A DNA stretch of 64,000 bases from Streptomyces fagopyri (GCF_009498275.1 NZ_CP045643.1:4836001-4900000), one strand, 5' to 3'. Shown: positions 43,385 through 52,502, counted from the stretch's first letter. A program made the numbers and translations. Notes: a model not told the origin generated them from the letters alone.

Positions 43385-45937
43385 TTACTCGCCGGGGTGG
43401 GCGAGTTCGATGTCGTGGTCGTCGACACCGTGGCCGCCGACGGCCAGGGCGGTGGCCACCGGCGGGTAACCCGTCGCGATGACCGTGTACTCGCCGCCGT
43501 CCAGGTCGGTGAAGGCGTACGCGCCGTCCGTGCCGGTGCGCGCCGTGCCGATCACGTTGCCGGCCGCGTCGACCAGCGTGACCCGGGCGTCCGGCAGCGG
43601 GCCGCCGGGCGCCCGTACGACACCCTGGAGCCGGGCGCCCGCGCGGAGTTCGACCTCCACCCGGGTGACCCCGGCGCCGCCGACCTCGACGGGCAGTGCC
43701 TGCGGACGGTGGCCCGCCGCGTTCACCGCGACGGTCACCGGTCCGGGCACCAGCTCGGCGAAGGCGAACCCGCCCTGCTCACCGGTGGTCCCGGTGGCCA
43801 GCACGTCGCCGCGCACGTCGGTCACGATGACCATGGCGTCCTTGACCGGGGTCCCGGTTCCGGCGGCCCGCACGAGCCCGCTCAGCCCGCTCGTGCCGCT
43901 CAGCAGGATGTCGTAGGCCACCGGCTCGCCGTTCACGACGATCGTCGAGGCCTGCGGCTGGAAGCCGTCGGCGGAGGCGATCAGGACGTACGAGCCCGTG
44001 CCGGGCGCGTCCACCGCGTAGGAGCCGTCGGCCTGCGCGACCGACCGGCCCAGCTGGCGTCCCGCGAGCGAGATCAGCGTGACCGCGGCCTGCGGAACCG
44101 GGGCGCTCTCGGCGCCGCGGACGTGACCGCGGACCGGGATCCCGCCGGAGGGCGCCGGGGCGCTCTCCCGTGTCGCCGTGGCGACGGCCGCGAGCCGCTG
44201 GCCGGCCTCCGGCGCGGCCTCGGTGCCCGTGCCGGTGCCGCCGGTGCCGCCGGTGCCCGTCACGGTGCCCGTCGTGGGGACGGCCCGGCCCGGGGCCTCA
44301 TCCTCGGTGGCGGCGACGGTGGGAACCCCCGCGTCGGCCTGCGCGGCCTGGGCGGCCTGCGCGAGGGCGCCCGAGGTCCGCAGCGGGACCTCCTTGATGA
44401 ACAGCATGATGACGAACGCGAGCAGCGCCAGCGCGGAGGCGATCAGGAAGACGTCCGCGATGCCGTGACCGTAGGCGCTCTCCAGGAGCGTGCGCAGCGG
44501 GGCAGGCAGCGCGTCCATGTCCGGGATGGTGCCGGTGCCGGAACGGGCCGCGGCGGCCGCGTACTTCGGGTCGAGGTCGGCCAGGCCGTCCTTGACGTAG
44601 CCGGTGATCCGGGTGGACATGATCGCGCCCAGCGCGGAGACGCCGATCGCGCCGCCGAGGGAACGGAAGAACGTCACGGTGGAGCTGGCGGAGCCGAGGT
44701 CGGACGGCGCCACCTGGTTCTGTGTGGACAGCACCAGGTTCTGCATCGTCATGCCGATGCCGAGGCCCAGCAGCGCCATGAAGATCGCGACGTGCCAGTA
44801 GGCCGTGTCGTAGCGGATGGTGCCCAGCAGACCCAGGCCCGCGGTGATCAGGGCGCCACCGCTGACCAGCCAGTACTTCCAGCGGCCGGTCTTGGTGATG
44901 ACCTGGCCGGAGACCGTGGAGGCGATGAACAGGCCGCCGATCATCGGGATGGTCATGACGCCCGACATCGTCGGGGACTTGTCACGGGCCAGCTGGAAGT
45001 ACTGGCTGAAGAAGACCGTGCCGGTGAACATCGCGACGCCCACGAAGAGCGAGGCGAGGGAGGAGAGGGTGATGGTGCGGTTGCGGAACAGCCTCAGCGG
45101 GATGATCGGCTCGCTCGCCCTGGACTCGACGAGGGCGAACAGCAGGCCGAGGACGATCGCGCCGCCGACCATCGCGGCGGTCTGCCACGACATCCAGTCG
45201 TACTTGTCACCGGCGAAGGTGACCCAGACCAGCAGCAGCGAGACCGCGGCGGAGATGAAGAACGCGCCGCCCCAGTCGACCTTCACCTCCCGCTTCACGA
45301 CGGGCAGGTGCAGGGTCTTCTGCAGCACGATCAGCGCGATGACCGCGAACGGCACACCGACGTAGAAGCACCAGCGCCAGCCGAGCCACGAGGTGTCGGT
45401 GATGACGCCGCCGAGCAGCGGACCGCCGACGGTTGCGACGGCGAAGGTCGCGCCGAGGTAGCCGGAGTAGCGGCCGCGCTCGCGCGGGGAGATCATCGCC
45501 GCCATGACGATCTGGGCGAGGGCGGACAGACCGCCGACGCCGACGCCCTGGACCACGCGGCAGGCGATCAGCATGCCGGCGTTCTGCGACAGACCCGCGG
45601 CGGCGGATCCGAGGACGTAGATGACGAGGGCTATCTGTACGAGCGCCTTCTTGCTGTACAGGTCGGAGAGCTTGCCCCACAGGGGTGTGGTCGCGGTCAT
45701 GGAGAGCAGCGCGGCCGTGACGACCCAGGTGTAGGCGGACTGGCCGCCCCCCAGATCGCCGATGATCTTGGGCAGGGCGTTGGAGACGATCGTCGACGAC
45801 AGGATCGCGACGAACATGCCGAGCAGCAGCCCGGAGAGCGCCTCCATGATCTGCCGGTGCGTCATCGGAGCGCCGTCAGAGGACCCACCTCCGTGCTTGG
45901 CGTGAGCCCGCACACCGGCTGGTGTGGTCGTTGCCAT
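43385..45937 (-). CDS. MFS efflux transporter (DHA2) fused to C-terminal beta-sandwich repeats
   Basis: 850 residues. The first about 540 form a 14-helix DHA2 transporter (SSTIVSNALPKIIGDL, LWGKLSDLYSKKA, CRVVQGVGVGGLSAL). After a Thr/Gly/Ala-rich linker (about 545-605) come three repeats of about 80 residues of carboxypeptidase-regulatory type, each with GSYxxxxPGxGSYVLIASADG-like ends (about 610-690, 690-770, 770-845). Such domains on a transporter are unusual. The gene is 29 bases after marR, same strand, so both share the marR promoter. AAGGAAACCC before ATG 45937. Confidence 0.9.
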   Translation of the reverse strand: MATTTPAGVRAHAKHGGGSSDGAPMTHRQIMEALSGLLLGMFVAILSSTIVSNALPKIIGDLGGGQSAYTWVVTAALLSMTATTPLWGKLSDLYSKKALVQIALVIYVLGSAAAGLSQNAGMLIACRVVQGVGVGGLSALAQIVMAAMISPRERGRYSGYLGATFAVATVGGPLLGGVITDTSWLGWRWCFYVGVPFAVIALIVLQKTLHLPVVKREVKVDWGGAFFISAAVSLLLVWVTFAGDKYDWMSWQTAAMVGGAIVLGLLFALVESRASEPIIPLRLFRNRTITLSSLASLFVGVAMFTGTVFFSQYFQLARDKSPTMSGVMTIPMIGGLFIASTVSGQVITKTGRWKYWLVSGGALITAGLGLLGTIRYDTAYWHVAIFMALLGLGIGMTMQNLVLSTQNQVAPSDLGSASSTVTFFRSLGGAIGVSALGAIMSTRITGYVKDGLADLDPKYAAAAARSGTGTIPDMDALPAPLRTLLESAYGHGIADVFLIASALALLAFVIMLFIKEVPLRTSGALAQAAQAAQADAGVPTVAATEDEAPGRAVPTTGTVTGTGGTGGTGTGTEAAPEAGQRLAAVATATRESAPAPSGGIPVRGHVRGAESAPVPQAAVTLISLAGRQLGRSVAQADGSYAVDAPGTGSYVLIASADGFQPQASTIVVNGEPVAYDILLSGTSGLSGLVRAAGTGTPVKDAMVIVTDVRGDVLATGTTGEQGGFAFAELVPGPVTVAVNAAGHRPQALPVEVGGAGVTRVEVELRAGARLQGVVRAPGGPLPDARVTLVDAAGNVIGTARTGTDGAYAFTDLDGGEYTVIATGYPPVATALAVGGHGVDDHDIELAHPGE

Positions 45938-45966
45938 GGGTTTCCTTCTCTGGTGGTCTCGTGTGC

Positions 45967-46476
45967 TTACGCGGGTGTACGGGTGGTGGTCGGTTCTGTC
46001 GCGTGGACCGCTTCGGCCTCGACGGGACAGGGAGGCCGCTGGGTGGCGCGGCAGTCGCCGAAGCTCTCGCGCAGCCGGCCCATCAGGTGGCTGAGGAGTC
46101 CGACCTCGTGGTCGGTCCAGTCGCTGAGCCGGTCGGCGAAGAGCTGCGAGGAGCTCCGGGAGAGCTCGTCGAGCCGCGCGTGCCCGGCGTCGGTGAGACG
46201 CAGGATGCGTGAGCGTCTGTCGGCCGGGTCGGGGAGCCGTTCGATCCAGCCCCGGTCGGCGACGTGCGCGACATGGCGGCTGGTGACGGACATGTCCACG
46301 GCGAGCAGCTCGGCGAGCTTGCCCATGCGCATGTCGCCGTGGCGGCCCAGCAGCGTCAGCACGGCGGCGGAACCGGCCGGGCAGTCGTGCGGCAGGATCC
46401 GCGACAGCTCCCTTTTGACGGCGCCGATGGCACTGAGCTGACGGGCCAACTCCTCGTACTGCGCCCGCTCGGCCAT
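45967..46476 (-). CDS. MarR family transcriptional repressor
   Basis: 169 residues with the winged helix LLGRHGDMRMGKLAELLAVDMSVTSRHVAHVADRGWIERLPDPADRRSR (read in parts; wing DPADRRSR). It likely represses itself and the efflux gene downstream, released by a substrate of the pump. GGAGGGG lies 5 bases from ATG 46476. Two palindromes in the promoter are suitable operators. Confidence 0.9.
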   Translation of the reverse strand: MAERAQYEELARQLSAIGAVKRELSRILPHDCPAGSAAVLTLLGRHGDMRMGKLAELLAVDMSVTSRHVAHVADRGWIERLPDPADRRSRILRLTDAGHARLDELSRSSSQLFADRLSDWTDHEVGLLSHLMGRLRESFGDCRATQRPPCPVEAEAVHATEPTTTRTPA

Positions 46477-46491
46477 CGCCCCTCCATATTC

Positions 46492-46506
46492 GTTGCTTGG
46501 GGCAAC
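46492..46506. promoter_or_regulatory. MarR operator candidate 1
   Basis: GTTGC-TTGGG-GCAAC is a perfect inverted repeat 15 bases before marR. Confidence 0.6.
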
Positions 46507-46521
46507 CATAAATACAGTTGG

Positions 46522-46534
46522 TTGCCGCAGGCAA
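46522..46534. promoter_or_regulatory. MarR operator candidate 2
   Basis: TTGCC-GCA-GGCAA shares its TTGC/GCAA arms with operator 1; the centres are 29 bases apart, near three helical turns. An AT-rich TATTTAT between them on the minus strand is the likely -10. Confidence 0.6.
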
Positions 46535-46702
46535 ACTAAATGGGCCCCGTGGGGATAAAAACATGGCAAAGGCAAGCATTGGCGAACGTAAACCCGCTGG
46601 TGAGGGCGGTGCCAGACTGAGAGTCCGCTGTGAGGCCCGGTCGCGCACCGGAGGGGCCCCCGCACTTGGGCGGACTCCGGCTATTCGCTAGGGTCCTGGG
46701 CC

Positions 46703-46903
46703 ATGGCAAACACCCAGGGCCCCGAGGGCAACTACGACCCCGCGGGTAGCACCCAGATGTTCCGCGCTTTCGTCGACGAGGGCCCCCAGGCCCGTCAGCA
46801 GCAGCAGGTGGCGGCCCCGGCGGGCCCCCGCATCGGCCTCATCATCGGCATCGTCGTCGCCGTGGCGGTCGTGGCCGCCGTGGCATGGCTCGCCCTGTCG
46901 TGA
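46703..46903 (+). CDS. Small single-helix membrane protein of unknown function
   Basis: 66 residues: a soluble part with Gln/Ala/Pro (QARQQQQVAAPAGP) and one C-terminal membrane helix (IGLIIGIVVAVAVVAAVAWLAL). I believe it is a conserved Streptomyces protein next to sigN, but no function is known. TAGGGT at 46689-46694 may be a -10 box. Confidence 0.7.
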   Translation: MANTQGPEGNYDPAGSTQMFRAFVDEGPQARQQQQVAAPAGPRIGLIIGIVVAVAVVAAVAWLALS

Positions 46904-46927
46904 GGACGCCCCGCCGGTAGCGGCGGG

Positions 46928-47710
46928 TCACTTCCACTGGACGGACACGTCCCGCGTCTCGATGTGCATGCCCAACGGCACGCGCCACGCGTCGACGCAC
47001 ACCGTCCAGGACTTCTTGGCGCCCGCTCCCGGGGCGATCGGCGCGGGCAGGTCCCGCGCCGAGGCGATCGTGGCCCAGTCGATCCCGAGCGCCCCGATGA
47101 TGTGCGTCCCCAGGGTCACCGTGCCCGAACGCACCGCGGTGCCACCGGTGTTGCGGAAGGAGAGGGTCACCTTCTCGCACCAGCGCCGACCGGTGGCCTC
47201 GCGCTCGGGCGAGGCTGCCTCCACGGCGGCGGGCGCCGGTGTGGACGGCGCCGAGGGCGCGGGCGTGCCCGGTGTCCCGCCGGAGCCCGCGTCGGCGTGC
47301 CCGGAGCCGCCCCGCCCGGACCCGTCCCGGCCGCCGGAGGGTGACCGCGGGCCGTCCTGTCCGGCGCCACCGCCCGTCGCCGCCCCCGCGTCCGTGCGGC
47401 CCGGGGAGGGGTCCGGTGCCCCCGGACTCCCTGCCGTGGGCCGTGTCCCGTCGCCGGCCGCGCCGGTGCCGCCGCGGGAGGTCTTCCCGGGTCTCGAAGT
47501 GTTCTCCCCGTCCAGCGGGGACAGGGAGACGTCCCCGGTCGGGGCCACGGCCCTGCCGGACCCCCCGGGCGCTCCCGCCGCGACGTGGCCGCTCCCGGCG
47601 CCGCTCCCGCAGGCGGCCAGTACGGCACTCAGACACACCACAGCCGTCGAGGCGCCCATCAGGGCGCCTCGACGGCCGGGACCACAAGTCGCTCGACCCG
47701 CTGGACGCAT
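46928..47710 (-). CDS. Secreted lipoprotein with Gly/Pro-rich linker
   Basis: 260 residues with a lipobox AVLAAC (Cys34), a long Gly/Ser/Pro-rich spacer (about 40-165), and a C-terminal beta domain of about 90 residues with two Cys (RRWCEKVTLSFRNTGG, SWTVCVDAWRVPLGMHI). After lipid attachment it would present this domain on the outer face of the membrane. Function unknown; it sits just after the SigN-like gene, same strand. Confidence 0.75.
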   Translation of the reverse strand: MRPAGRATCGPGRRGALMGASTAVVCLSAVLAACGSGAGSGHVAAGAPGGSGRAVAPTGDVSLSPLDGENTSRPGKTSRGGTGAAGDGTRPTAGSPGAPDPSPGRTDAGAATGGGAGQDGPRSPSGGRDGSGRGGSGHADAGSGGTPGTPAPSAPSTPAPAAVEAASPEREATGRRWCEKVTLSFRNTGGTAVRSGTVTLGTHIIGALGIDWATIASARDLPAPIAPGAGAKKSWTVCVDAWRVPLGMHIETRDVSVQWK

Positions 47711-47777
47711 CGCGCCAGTGTGACTGACGGGTCGTCAATTATGAAGGCTCGGGAGGCCGTTCCTCCGAGCCGGCTCC

Positions 47778-48707
47778 TCAGTCGGAGATGAGTCCTTCGC
47801 GCAGCTGGGCGAGGGTCCGGGTGAGCAGCCGGGAGACGTGCATCTGGGAGATGCCGACCTCCTCGCCGATCTGCGACTGGGTCATGTTCGCGAAGAAGCG
47901 CAGCATGATGATGCGGCGCTCGCGGGGCGGGAGCTTGGCGAGCAGCGGCTTCAGCGACTCGCGGTACTCGACGCCCTCCAGGGCCGTGTCCTCGTAGCCG
48001 AGGCGGTCCGCGAGGGAGCCCTCGCCGCCGTCGTCCTCGGGGGCCGGTGAGTCCAGCGAGGACGCCGTGTACGCGTTGCCCACGGCCAGGCCGTCGACCA
48101 CGTCCTCCTCGGACACGCCGAGTACGGAGGCGAGTTCGGCGACCGTCGGGGAGCGGTCGAGCTTCTGGGACAGCTCGTCGCTGGCCTTGGTGAGGGCGAG
48201 CCGCAGTTCCTGGAGACGGCGCGGCACCCGGACCGACCACGACGTGTCGCGGAAGAAGCGCTTGATCTCGCCCACGACGGTGGGCATCGCGAACGTCGGG
48301 AACTCCACCCCGCGTTCGCAGTCGAAGCGGTCGATCGCCTTGATCAGGCCGATGGTGCCGACCTGGACGATGTCCTCCATCGGCTCGTTGCGGGAGCGGA
48401 AGCGGGCCGCCGCGTACCGGACGAGCGGGAGGTTCAGTTCGATGAGCGTGTCCCGCACATAGCCGCGCTCCGGGCTGTTCTCGCCGAGTGCGGCGAGCCG
48501 CAGGAACAGGGAGCGGGACAGGGTACGGGTGTCGATGGCTTCCGAGGTCGGAGCGGCCTGGGCGGCCGGAGCGGCCGGGACGGCGTCCGGGGCCGGAAGG
48601 GCCGGTACGTCGACCACGTCGACGATGTCGACTACGTGAAGCGCGTCGGGCTCCGAGTCGCTCTTCGTGAGCGTGAGCACCTTCGAGCTGCCCTGGTCTG
48701 CGGACAT
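47778..48707 (-). CDS. sigN: SigB/F-type sigma factor, SigN-like
   Basis: 309 residues with an acidic/Ala-rich start (1-60), region 2 ([36 protein letters not shown]), region 3 and region 4 ([23 protein letters not shown]). SigN lies next to SigF in S. coelicolor and acts in aerial hyphae; the pairing here supports the name. AAAGGGGG precedes ATG 48707. No anti-sigma gene adjoins it. Confidence 0.8.
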   Translation of the reverse strand: MSADQGSSKVLTLTKSDSEPDALHVVDIVDVVDVPALPAPDAVPAAPAAQAAPTSEAIDTRTLSRSLFLRLAALGENSPERGYVRDTLIELNLPLVRYAAARFRSRNEPMEDIVQVGTIGLIKAIDRFDCERGVEFPTFAMPTVVGEIKRFFRDTSWSVRVPRRLQELRLALTKASDELSQKLDRSPTVAELASVLGVSEEDVVDGLAVGNAYTASSLDSPAPEDDGGEGSLADRLGYEDTALEGVEYRESLKPLLAKLPPRERRIIMLRFFANMTQSQIGEEVGISQMHVSRLLTRTLAQLREGLISD

Positions 48708-48817
48708 GCCACCCCCTTTGGGTCGCGGACGGTCGCGGCGGACGCTCCCGTCGGAGGAACGCAGCCTCCACCTGAATACCGGTCGGGAGGCCGCGGCAAA
48801 CGCGCTTCCGGCAGAAT

Positions 48818-48852
48818 GTCACATGTCGGCAACACGCTGTAGTGACATGTCG
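48818..48852. promoter_or_regulatory. GT(C/G)ACATGTCG direct repeats upstream of sigN
   Basis: Two 11-base copies (48818-48828 and 48842-48852) differ at one base and are 24 bases apart, 110-145 bases before sigN. Each contains the palindrome ACATGT. Candidate regulator site. Confidence 0.5.
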
Positions 48853-48951
48853 ACATGGAGAGGGTGAATCGGCCCTGGAAAAGGCGGGTCTGACGGCATT
48901 TCATGGCTGAACTGACGGAAAAAGAACCTGTGAGCGATTCGCTCTTTCCGG

Positions 48952-50010
48952 CTACGCCTCGATCCTGTTTGCGGATCGAAGTCGTGCGAAGCTGCGGGCG
49001 AGGAGCCTTGACACGTGCATCTGGGAAACGCCCAGCTCGGCGCTGATCTGTGACTGCGTCAGGTTGCTGTAGTAGCGCAGCAGGAGGATCCGCTGTTCGC
49101 GTTCGGGCAGTTGCACGAGAAGGTGGCGTACGAGGTCGCGGTGTTCCACCCCGTCGAGCGCGGGGTCCTCGTAGCCGAGCCGGTCGAGCAGTCCCGGCAG
49201 TCCGTCGCCCTCCTGGGCGGCCTCCAGGGAGGTCGCGTGGTACGAGCGTCCGGCCTCGATGCAGGACAGCACCTCCTCCTCGGTGATGCGCAGCCGCTCG
49301 GCGATCTCGGCGGTCGTGGGCGTGCGCCCGAAGGCCGTCGTCAGGTCCTCGGTGGCGCTGTTCACCTGCACCCACAGCTCGTGCAGCCGGCGGGGCACGT
49401 GGACCGTGCGGACGTTGTCACGGAAGTACCGCTTGATCTCTCCCACGACCGTCGGCATCGCGAAGGTCGGGAACTGCACGCCCCGCTCCGGGTCGAAGCG
49501 GTCGATCGCGTTGATGAGCCCGATGGTCCCGACCTGGACCACGTCCTCCATGGGCTCGTTGCGGCTGCGGAAGCGGGCGGCGGCGTAGCGGACGAGCGGC
49601 AGGTTCGCCTCGATGAGCGCCCCGCGTACGTGGTCGTGCTCCGCGGTGCCCGGCTCCAGCGTCTTGAGCCGCCCGAAGAGCACCTGGGTGAGGGCCCGGG
49701 TGTCGGCGCCGCGGCGTCGCTCGGGGGCGGCTCCCTGGAACGGGGCCTGCTCCTCCTCCGGTGCGCGCTCCTGCTCCGGCGCCGGAGGCCCCTGCGGGGC
49801 GCGGTCCTGCGCCGGCGTCCGGTCCTGGGGAGGCGTCCGGTCCTGGGGAGGGGCCGGCTGTTCCAGGAGCGAGGGCCGGTCCTGGGGAGGTGTCGGCTGT
49901 TCCTGGAGGGGAGCCCGCTCCGGAGGGGGCGCCTGCTCGTGGAGCGGGGCCCGCTCCCGGGGCGCCGTCGGTTCCTGGGGCGGTGCTTGAGGCGCAGTAC
50001 TGGCCGGCAC
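48952..50010 (-). CDS. sigF: Sporulation sigma factor SigF
   Basis: 352 residues. From [12 protein letters not shown] onwards it matches S. coelicolor SigF as I remember it, including [38 protein letters not shown] and [17 protein letters not shown]. SigF acts late in spore development, on wall and pigment. The N-terminal 95 residues are an enlarged run of Pro/Gln/Arg repeats ([19 protein letters not shown]); the S. coelicolor protein is about 287 residues. GTG 50010 is chosen since GGAG lies 7 bases upstream. Confidence 0.9.
   Translation of the reverse strand: MPASTAPQAPPQEPTAPRERAPLHEQAPPPERAPLQEQPTPPQDRPSLLEQPAPPQDRTPPQDRTPAQDRAPQGPPAPEQERAPEEEQAPFQGAAPERRRGADTRALTQVLFGRLKTLEPGTAEHDHVRGALIEANLPLVRYAAARFRSRNEPMEDVVQVGTIGLINAIDRFDPERGVQFPTFAMPTVVGEIKRYFRDNVRTVHVPRRLHELWVQVNSATEDLTTAFGRTPTTAEIAERLRITEEEVLSCIEAGRSYHATSLEAAQEGDGLPGLLDRLGYEDPALDGVEHRDLVRHLLVQLPEREQRILLLRYYSNLTQSQISAELGVSQMHVSRLLARSFARLRSANRIEA
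49755..49960. repeat. Tandem repeat coding the SigF N-terminus
   Basis: Copies of GTCCTGGGGAGG with spacer variants occur in tandem (for example 49809-49890). They code the Pro-Gln-Asp-Arg repeats. Confidence 0.75.
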
Positions 50011-50202
50011 GGTCAACTCCACCTCTGTCATCCGTCAGATCCGTCAACTCATCCGTCAAAAGCGGTCATAGCATCACAAGACATGTGCACTGTGTGCAAG
50101 CACCGCATAAAGCCGTGTTGAGCGGGAATTGTGGAGAGTTGGAGGACCGGGACGCGGAGAAGCCCCCCGCCGGTCGTGGCGAGGGGCTGGGTGGAGCGCG
50201 GC

Positions 50203-50496
50203 TCAGAACGGGTAGTCGGCGATCACCCAGGTCGCGAACTCGCGCCACAGCGCGACGCCCGCCTGATGCGCGGGATGCTCCAAGTACCGCTGCAGGGCGT
50301 CCGCGTCGTCCACCGCGGAGTTGATCGCGAAGTCGTACGCGATCGGCCGGTCGGTGATGTTCCAGTCGCATTCCCAGAACCGCAGATCGGGGATCAGGTC
50401 GCCGAGCGCGCGGAAGGCGGCCACGCCCTCGACCACGCGCGGGTCGTCGCGCCGGACGCCCTCGTCGAGCTTGAAGAGGACCAGATGGCGGATCAC
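50203..50496 (-). CDS. Dabb (stress-responsive alpha/beta barrel) family protein
   Basis: 97 residues: IRHLVLFKLDEGV at the start, WNITDRPIAYDFAINSAVDDADALQRYLEHPAH and FATWVIADYPF, the usual Dabb layout. Dabb proteins are dimeric; enzyme activity is known for some only. GTG 50496 rather than 50502 is chosen because AGGGAG lies 5 bases before it. Confidence 0.88.
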   Translation of the reverse strand: MIRHLVLFKLDEGVRRDDPRVVEGVAAFRALGDLIPDLRFWECDWNITDRPIAYDFAINSAVDDADALQRYLEHPAHQAGVALWREFATWVIADYPF

Positions 50497-50530
50497 GGGC
50501 ACTCCCTGGTGGCGCGGCGCGGGTCGGCGC

Positions 50531-50710
50531 TCAGTTCTTGGCTCCGTCGGCGATCCACGTCATGAAGTCGCCGACGGACCGGGCGGCGGTCGAAATGCCC
50601 TCGAACCCTATCTGGACGTAGTCGGCCGCCTTCGCCGGATCCGTGATGATCACGTACAGCGCGAAGACCACGAGCACATAGACGGCGATCTTCTTCGAAT
50701 TCACCGCCAT
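50531..50710 (-). CDS. Small conserved one-helix protein, 59 residues
   Basis: The reading frame gives MAVNSKKIAVYVLVVFALY at the start and DFMTWIADGAKN at the end: one membrane helix near residues 8-24, then an amphipathic region. GGGGAGG is 5-6 bases before ATG 50710, codon use is normal, and no overlap competes. Function unknown. It is too short for usual ORF cut-offs. Confidence 0.75.
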   Translation of the reverse strand: MAVNSKKIAVYVLVVFALYVIITDPAKAADYVQIGFEGISTAARSVGDFMTWIADGAKN

Positions 50711-51059
50711 CGCGGCCTCCCCTGTGACTGCTGCGCCCGGTGGGCCCCCTGTTGCCGGCGGTGAGTGTAACCTTCACACCCTTTTTTATGGACCAACGGC
50801 CTGCCCGCCGGGGCCTTTTGCCGGTGCCGTGCACGGTCGCGGAGGCGCAGGATGGAGCCGAGTCCGGCGGTCGGGAGCCCGCAGGGCCGGGGACGGACCT
50901 TACTGCGGGGTCCACGCCACGGGATTCCCCCGAACCCGTGGCGCGGACTTGAGGCCCGCCCCCGCCGGGGCGGCGGCGTGTCCCGCACGCCGCTTCCCCC
51001 GGCCCCCAGTGGCGGGACACGCACGAAGGGCCCCGTCTTTCGACGGGGCCCTTCTCAAG
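50711..51059. other. Intergenic region before tRNA-Ser(CGA)
   Basis: 349 bases with the promoter of the 59-residue protein (TTACACT on the minus strand, near 50769-50775) and the symmetric element GTGTAACCTTCACAC at 50764-50778. Further on is only GC-rich DNA and the terminator at 51025-51054. Confidence 0.5.
51025..51054. terminator. Terminator of tRNA-Ser(CGA)
   Basis: GAAGGGCCCCGTC pairs perfectly with GACGGGGCCCTTC around TTTC, five bases beyond the tRNA 3' end (minus strand). Confidence 0.88.
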
Positions 51060-51144
51060 CGGTAGCGGAGGGATTTGAACCCTCGGTGACTTGCGCCACA
51101 CTCGCTTTCGAGGCGAGCTCCTTCGGCCGCTCGGACACGCTACC
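51060..51144 (-). tRNA. tRNA-Ser(CGA)
   Basis: On the minus strand acceptor GGTAGCG pairs with CGCTACC; the anticodon arm CTCGCCTCGAAAGCGAG gives CGA; the variable arm is long and the T-arm is GAGGG-TTCAAAT-CCCTC. It is the third tRNA-Ser isoacceptor in this window. Confidence 0.97.
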
Positions 51145-51206
51145 GAGAGAGACCCTACCCCAAGGTGGGCCGTGGTCCGAAATCCGTTTCCCGCCCGCCC
51201 GGGAGT

Positions 51207-51698
51207 TCAGCGGGAGCGGAAGAATCCGGTGAGCAGACGGCCGCACTCCTGGTCGAGGACACCGCCGATCACCTCGGGCCGGTGGTTGAGCCGGCGGTCG
51301 CGTACGAGGTCCCAGACGGAGCCGACGGCGCCCGCCTTCTCGTCGCGGGCACCGAAGACCACCCGGTCCACCCGGGACTGCACCAGCGCGCCCGCGCACA
51401 TCGCGCAGGGCTCCAGGGTGACGACGAGCGTGCAGCCGGACAGCCGCCACTCGCCGAGCCGCTGGGCGGCCCGGCGGATCGCGAGCACCTCCGCGTGCGC
51501 CGTCGGGTCACCGGTGGCCTCACGCTCGTTGTGTCCGGCCGCGAGCACCGTCGTACCGTCCGTGGACAGCACGACGGCGCCGACGGGGACGTCCCCGCCC
51601 CGGACGGCCCGGTCGGCCTCGTCCAGGGCGAGCCGCATCGCGGCCCGCCAGCGGTCGCGTACCGGATCTCGTGGAAGGGTCTCCGCTGTTCCGCTCAC
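51207..51698 (-). CDS. tadA: tRNA(adenine34) deaminase
   Basis: 163 residues with the zinc cytidine/deoxycytidylate-type motif: PTAHAEVLAIRR (His and catalytic Glu) and LEPCAMCAGAL (two Cys). It converts A34 to inosine in tRNA-Arg(ACG), whose gene is at 27186. GTG 51698 is the most upstream sensible start; the ribosome site is weak. It follows its partner gene after 22 bases. Confidence 0.93.
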   Translation of the reverse strand: MSGTAETLPRDPVRDRWRAAMRLALDEADRAVRGGDVPVGAVVLSTDGTTVLAAGHNEREATGDPTAHAEVLAIRRAAQRLGEWRLSGCTLVVTLEPCAMCAGALVQSRVDRVVFGARDEKAGAVGSVWDLVRDRRLNHRPEVIGGVLDQECGRLLTGFFRSR

Positions 51699-51720
51699 CC
51701 GGGAAACCTAACCCGGGGAC

Positions 51721-52263
51721 CTAGCGGACGGTCTCCAGGACCTCCGCCGCGCCCAGGGCGTCGGCGATCGTGCTGAGCGCGTCGCCTTCGTCCAGGGCGA
51801 GCAGTTCCTTCTCGCTCACCCCGAGGTCGGCGAGGATCTCGCGGTCCCCGACGGGGCTGTGCGAGACGGCCTCGCTGGACACGCTCTCTTCCTCGTCGTC
51901 CTCGGAGTCGTCCGCGTCGTCGGGTTCACCGTCCTCGGTGCCGTCCAGGTCGAGGGAGTCCAGGTCGGCGTCGTCGTCGCCCGGATCCCGTCCTAGTAGT
52001 TCGTCCGTGAGCAGGATCTCGCCGTACGAGCTGCGGGCGGCGGCTGCGGCATCCGAGACGTAGATGCGAGGGTCCTCCTCGCCGTCCACGCGGACGACGC
52101 CGAACCACGCGTCCTCCTGCTCGATGAGTACGAGCACCGTGTCCTCCTCCGAGGCTTCACGGGCCAGGTCGGTCAGATCCGACAGGGTCTCCACATCGTC
52201 GAGCTCTGTGTCGCTCGCTTCCCACCCGTCTTCGGTGCGCGCGAGCAGTGCGGCGAAGTACAC
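51721..52263 (-). CDS. tRNA adenosine deaminase-associated protein
   Basis: 180 residues, very acidic. Residues 1-95 (MYFAALLARTEDGWEASD, VLIEQEDAWFGVVRVD) and 140-180 (EILADLGVSEKELLALDEG) are ordered; between them lies an Asp/Glu run of about 45. It always precedes tadA in Streptomyces, hence the family name; the role is unknown. GTG 52263 follows GGGAGAG. Confidence 0.88.
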   Translation of the reverse strand: MYFAALLARTEDGWEASDTELDDVETLSDLTDLAREASEEDTVLVLIEQEDAWFGVVRVDGEEDPRIYVSDAAAAARSSYGEILLTDELLGRDPGDDDADLDSLDLDGTEDGEPDDADDSEDDEEESVSSEAVSHSPVGDREILADLGVSEKELLALDEGDALSTIADALGAAEVLETVR

Positions 52264-52502
52264 CGTGACTCTCCCACTGGTCGTAGGCGTGCCGGTTGGG
52301 GGTCCCCCCGGCGGAGGTTGATGGGCGGGGAGTGCTGCTCCAAGACCCCACCCACTCGGAATCGTGGCAGAAACAGAGCGCTCAGGGGACGTCTTCGGCC
52401 TGCTGTGTCTGCCTCTTTTGATCGCTACCAGCGGATCGTACGCGGCCCTCGGCGTCGCGCGTGCATGTCTACGCCCTCACGGCGTGGGCGGTTCCCCGTG
52501 CC

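Noticed and set aside
42767..46441. 1224-codon plus-strand ORF
   Set aside because: Antisense shadow of YceI, MFS and MarR genes; its translation is low-complexity Asp/Arg/Gly.
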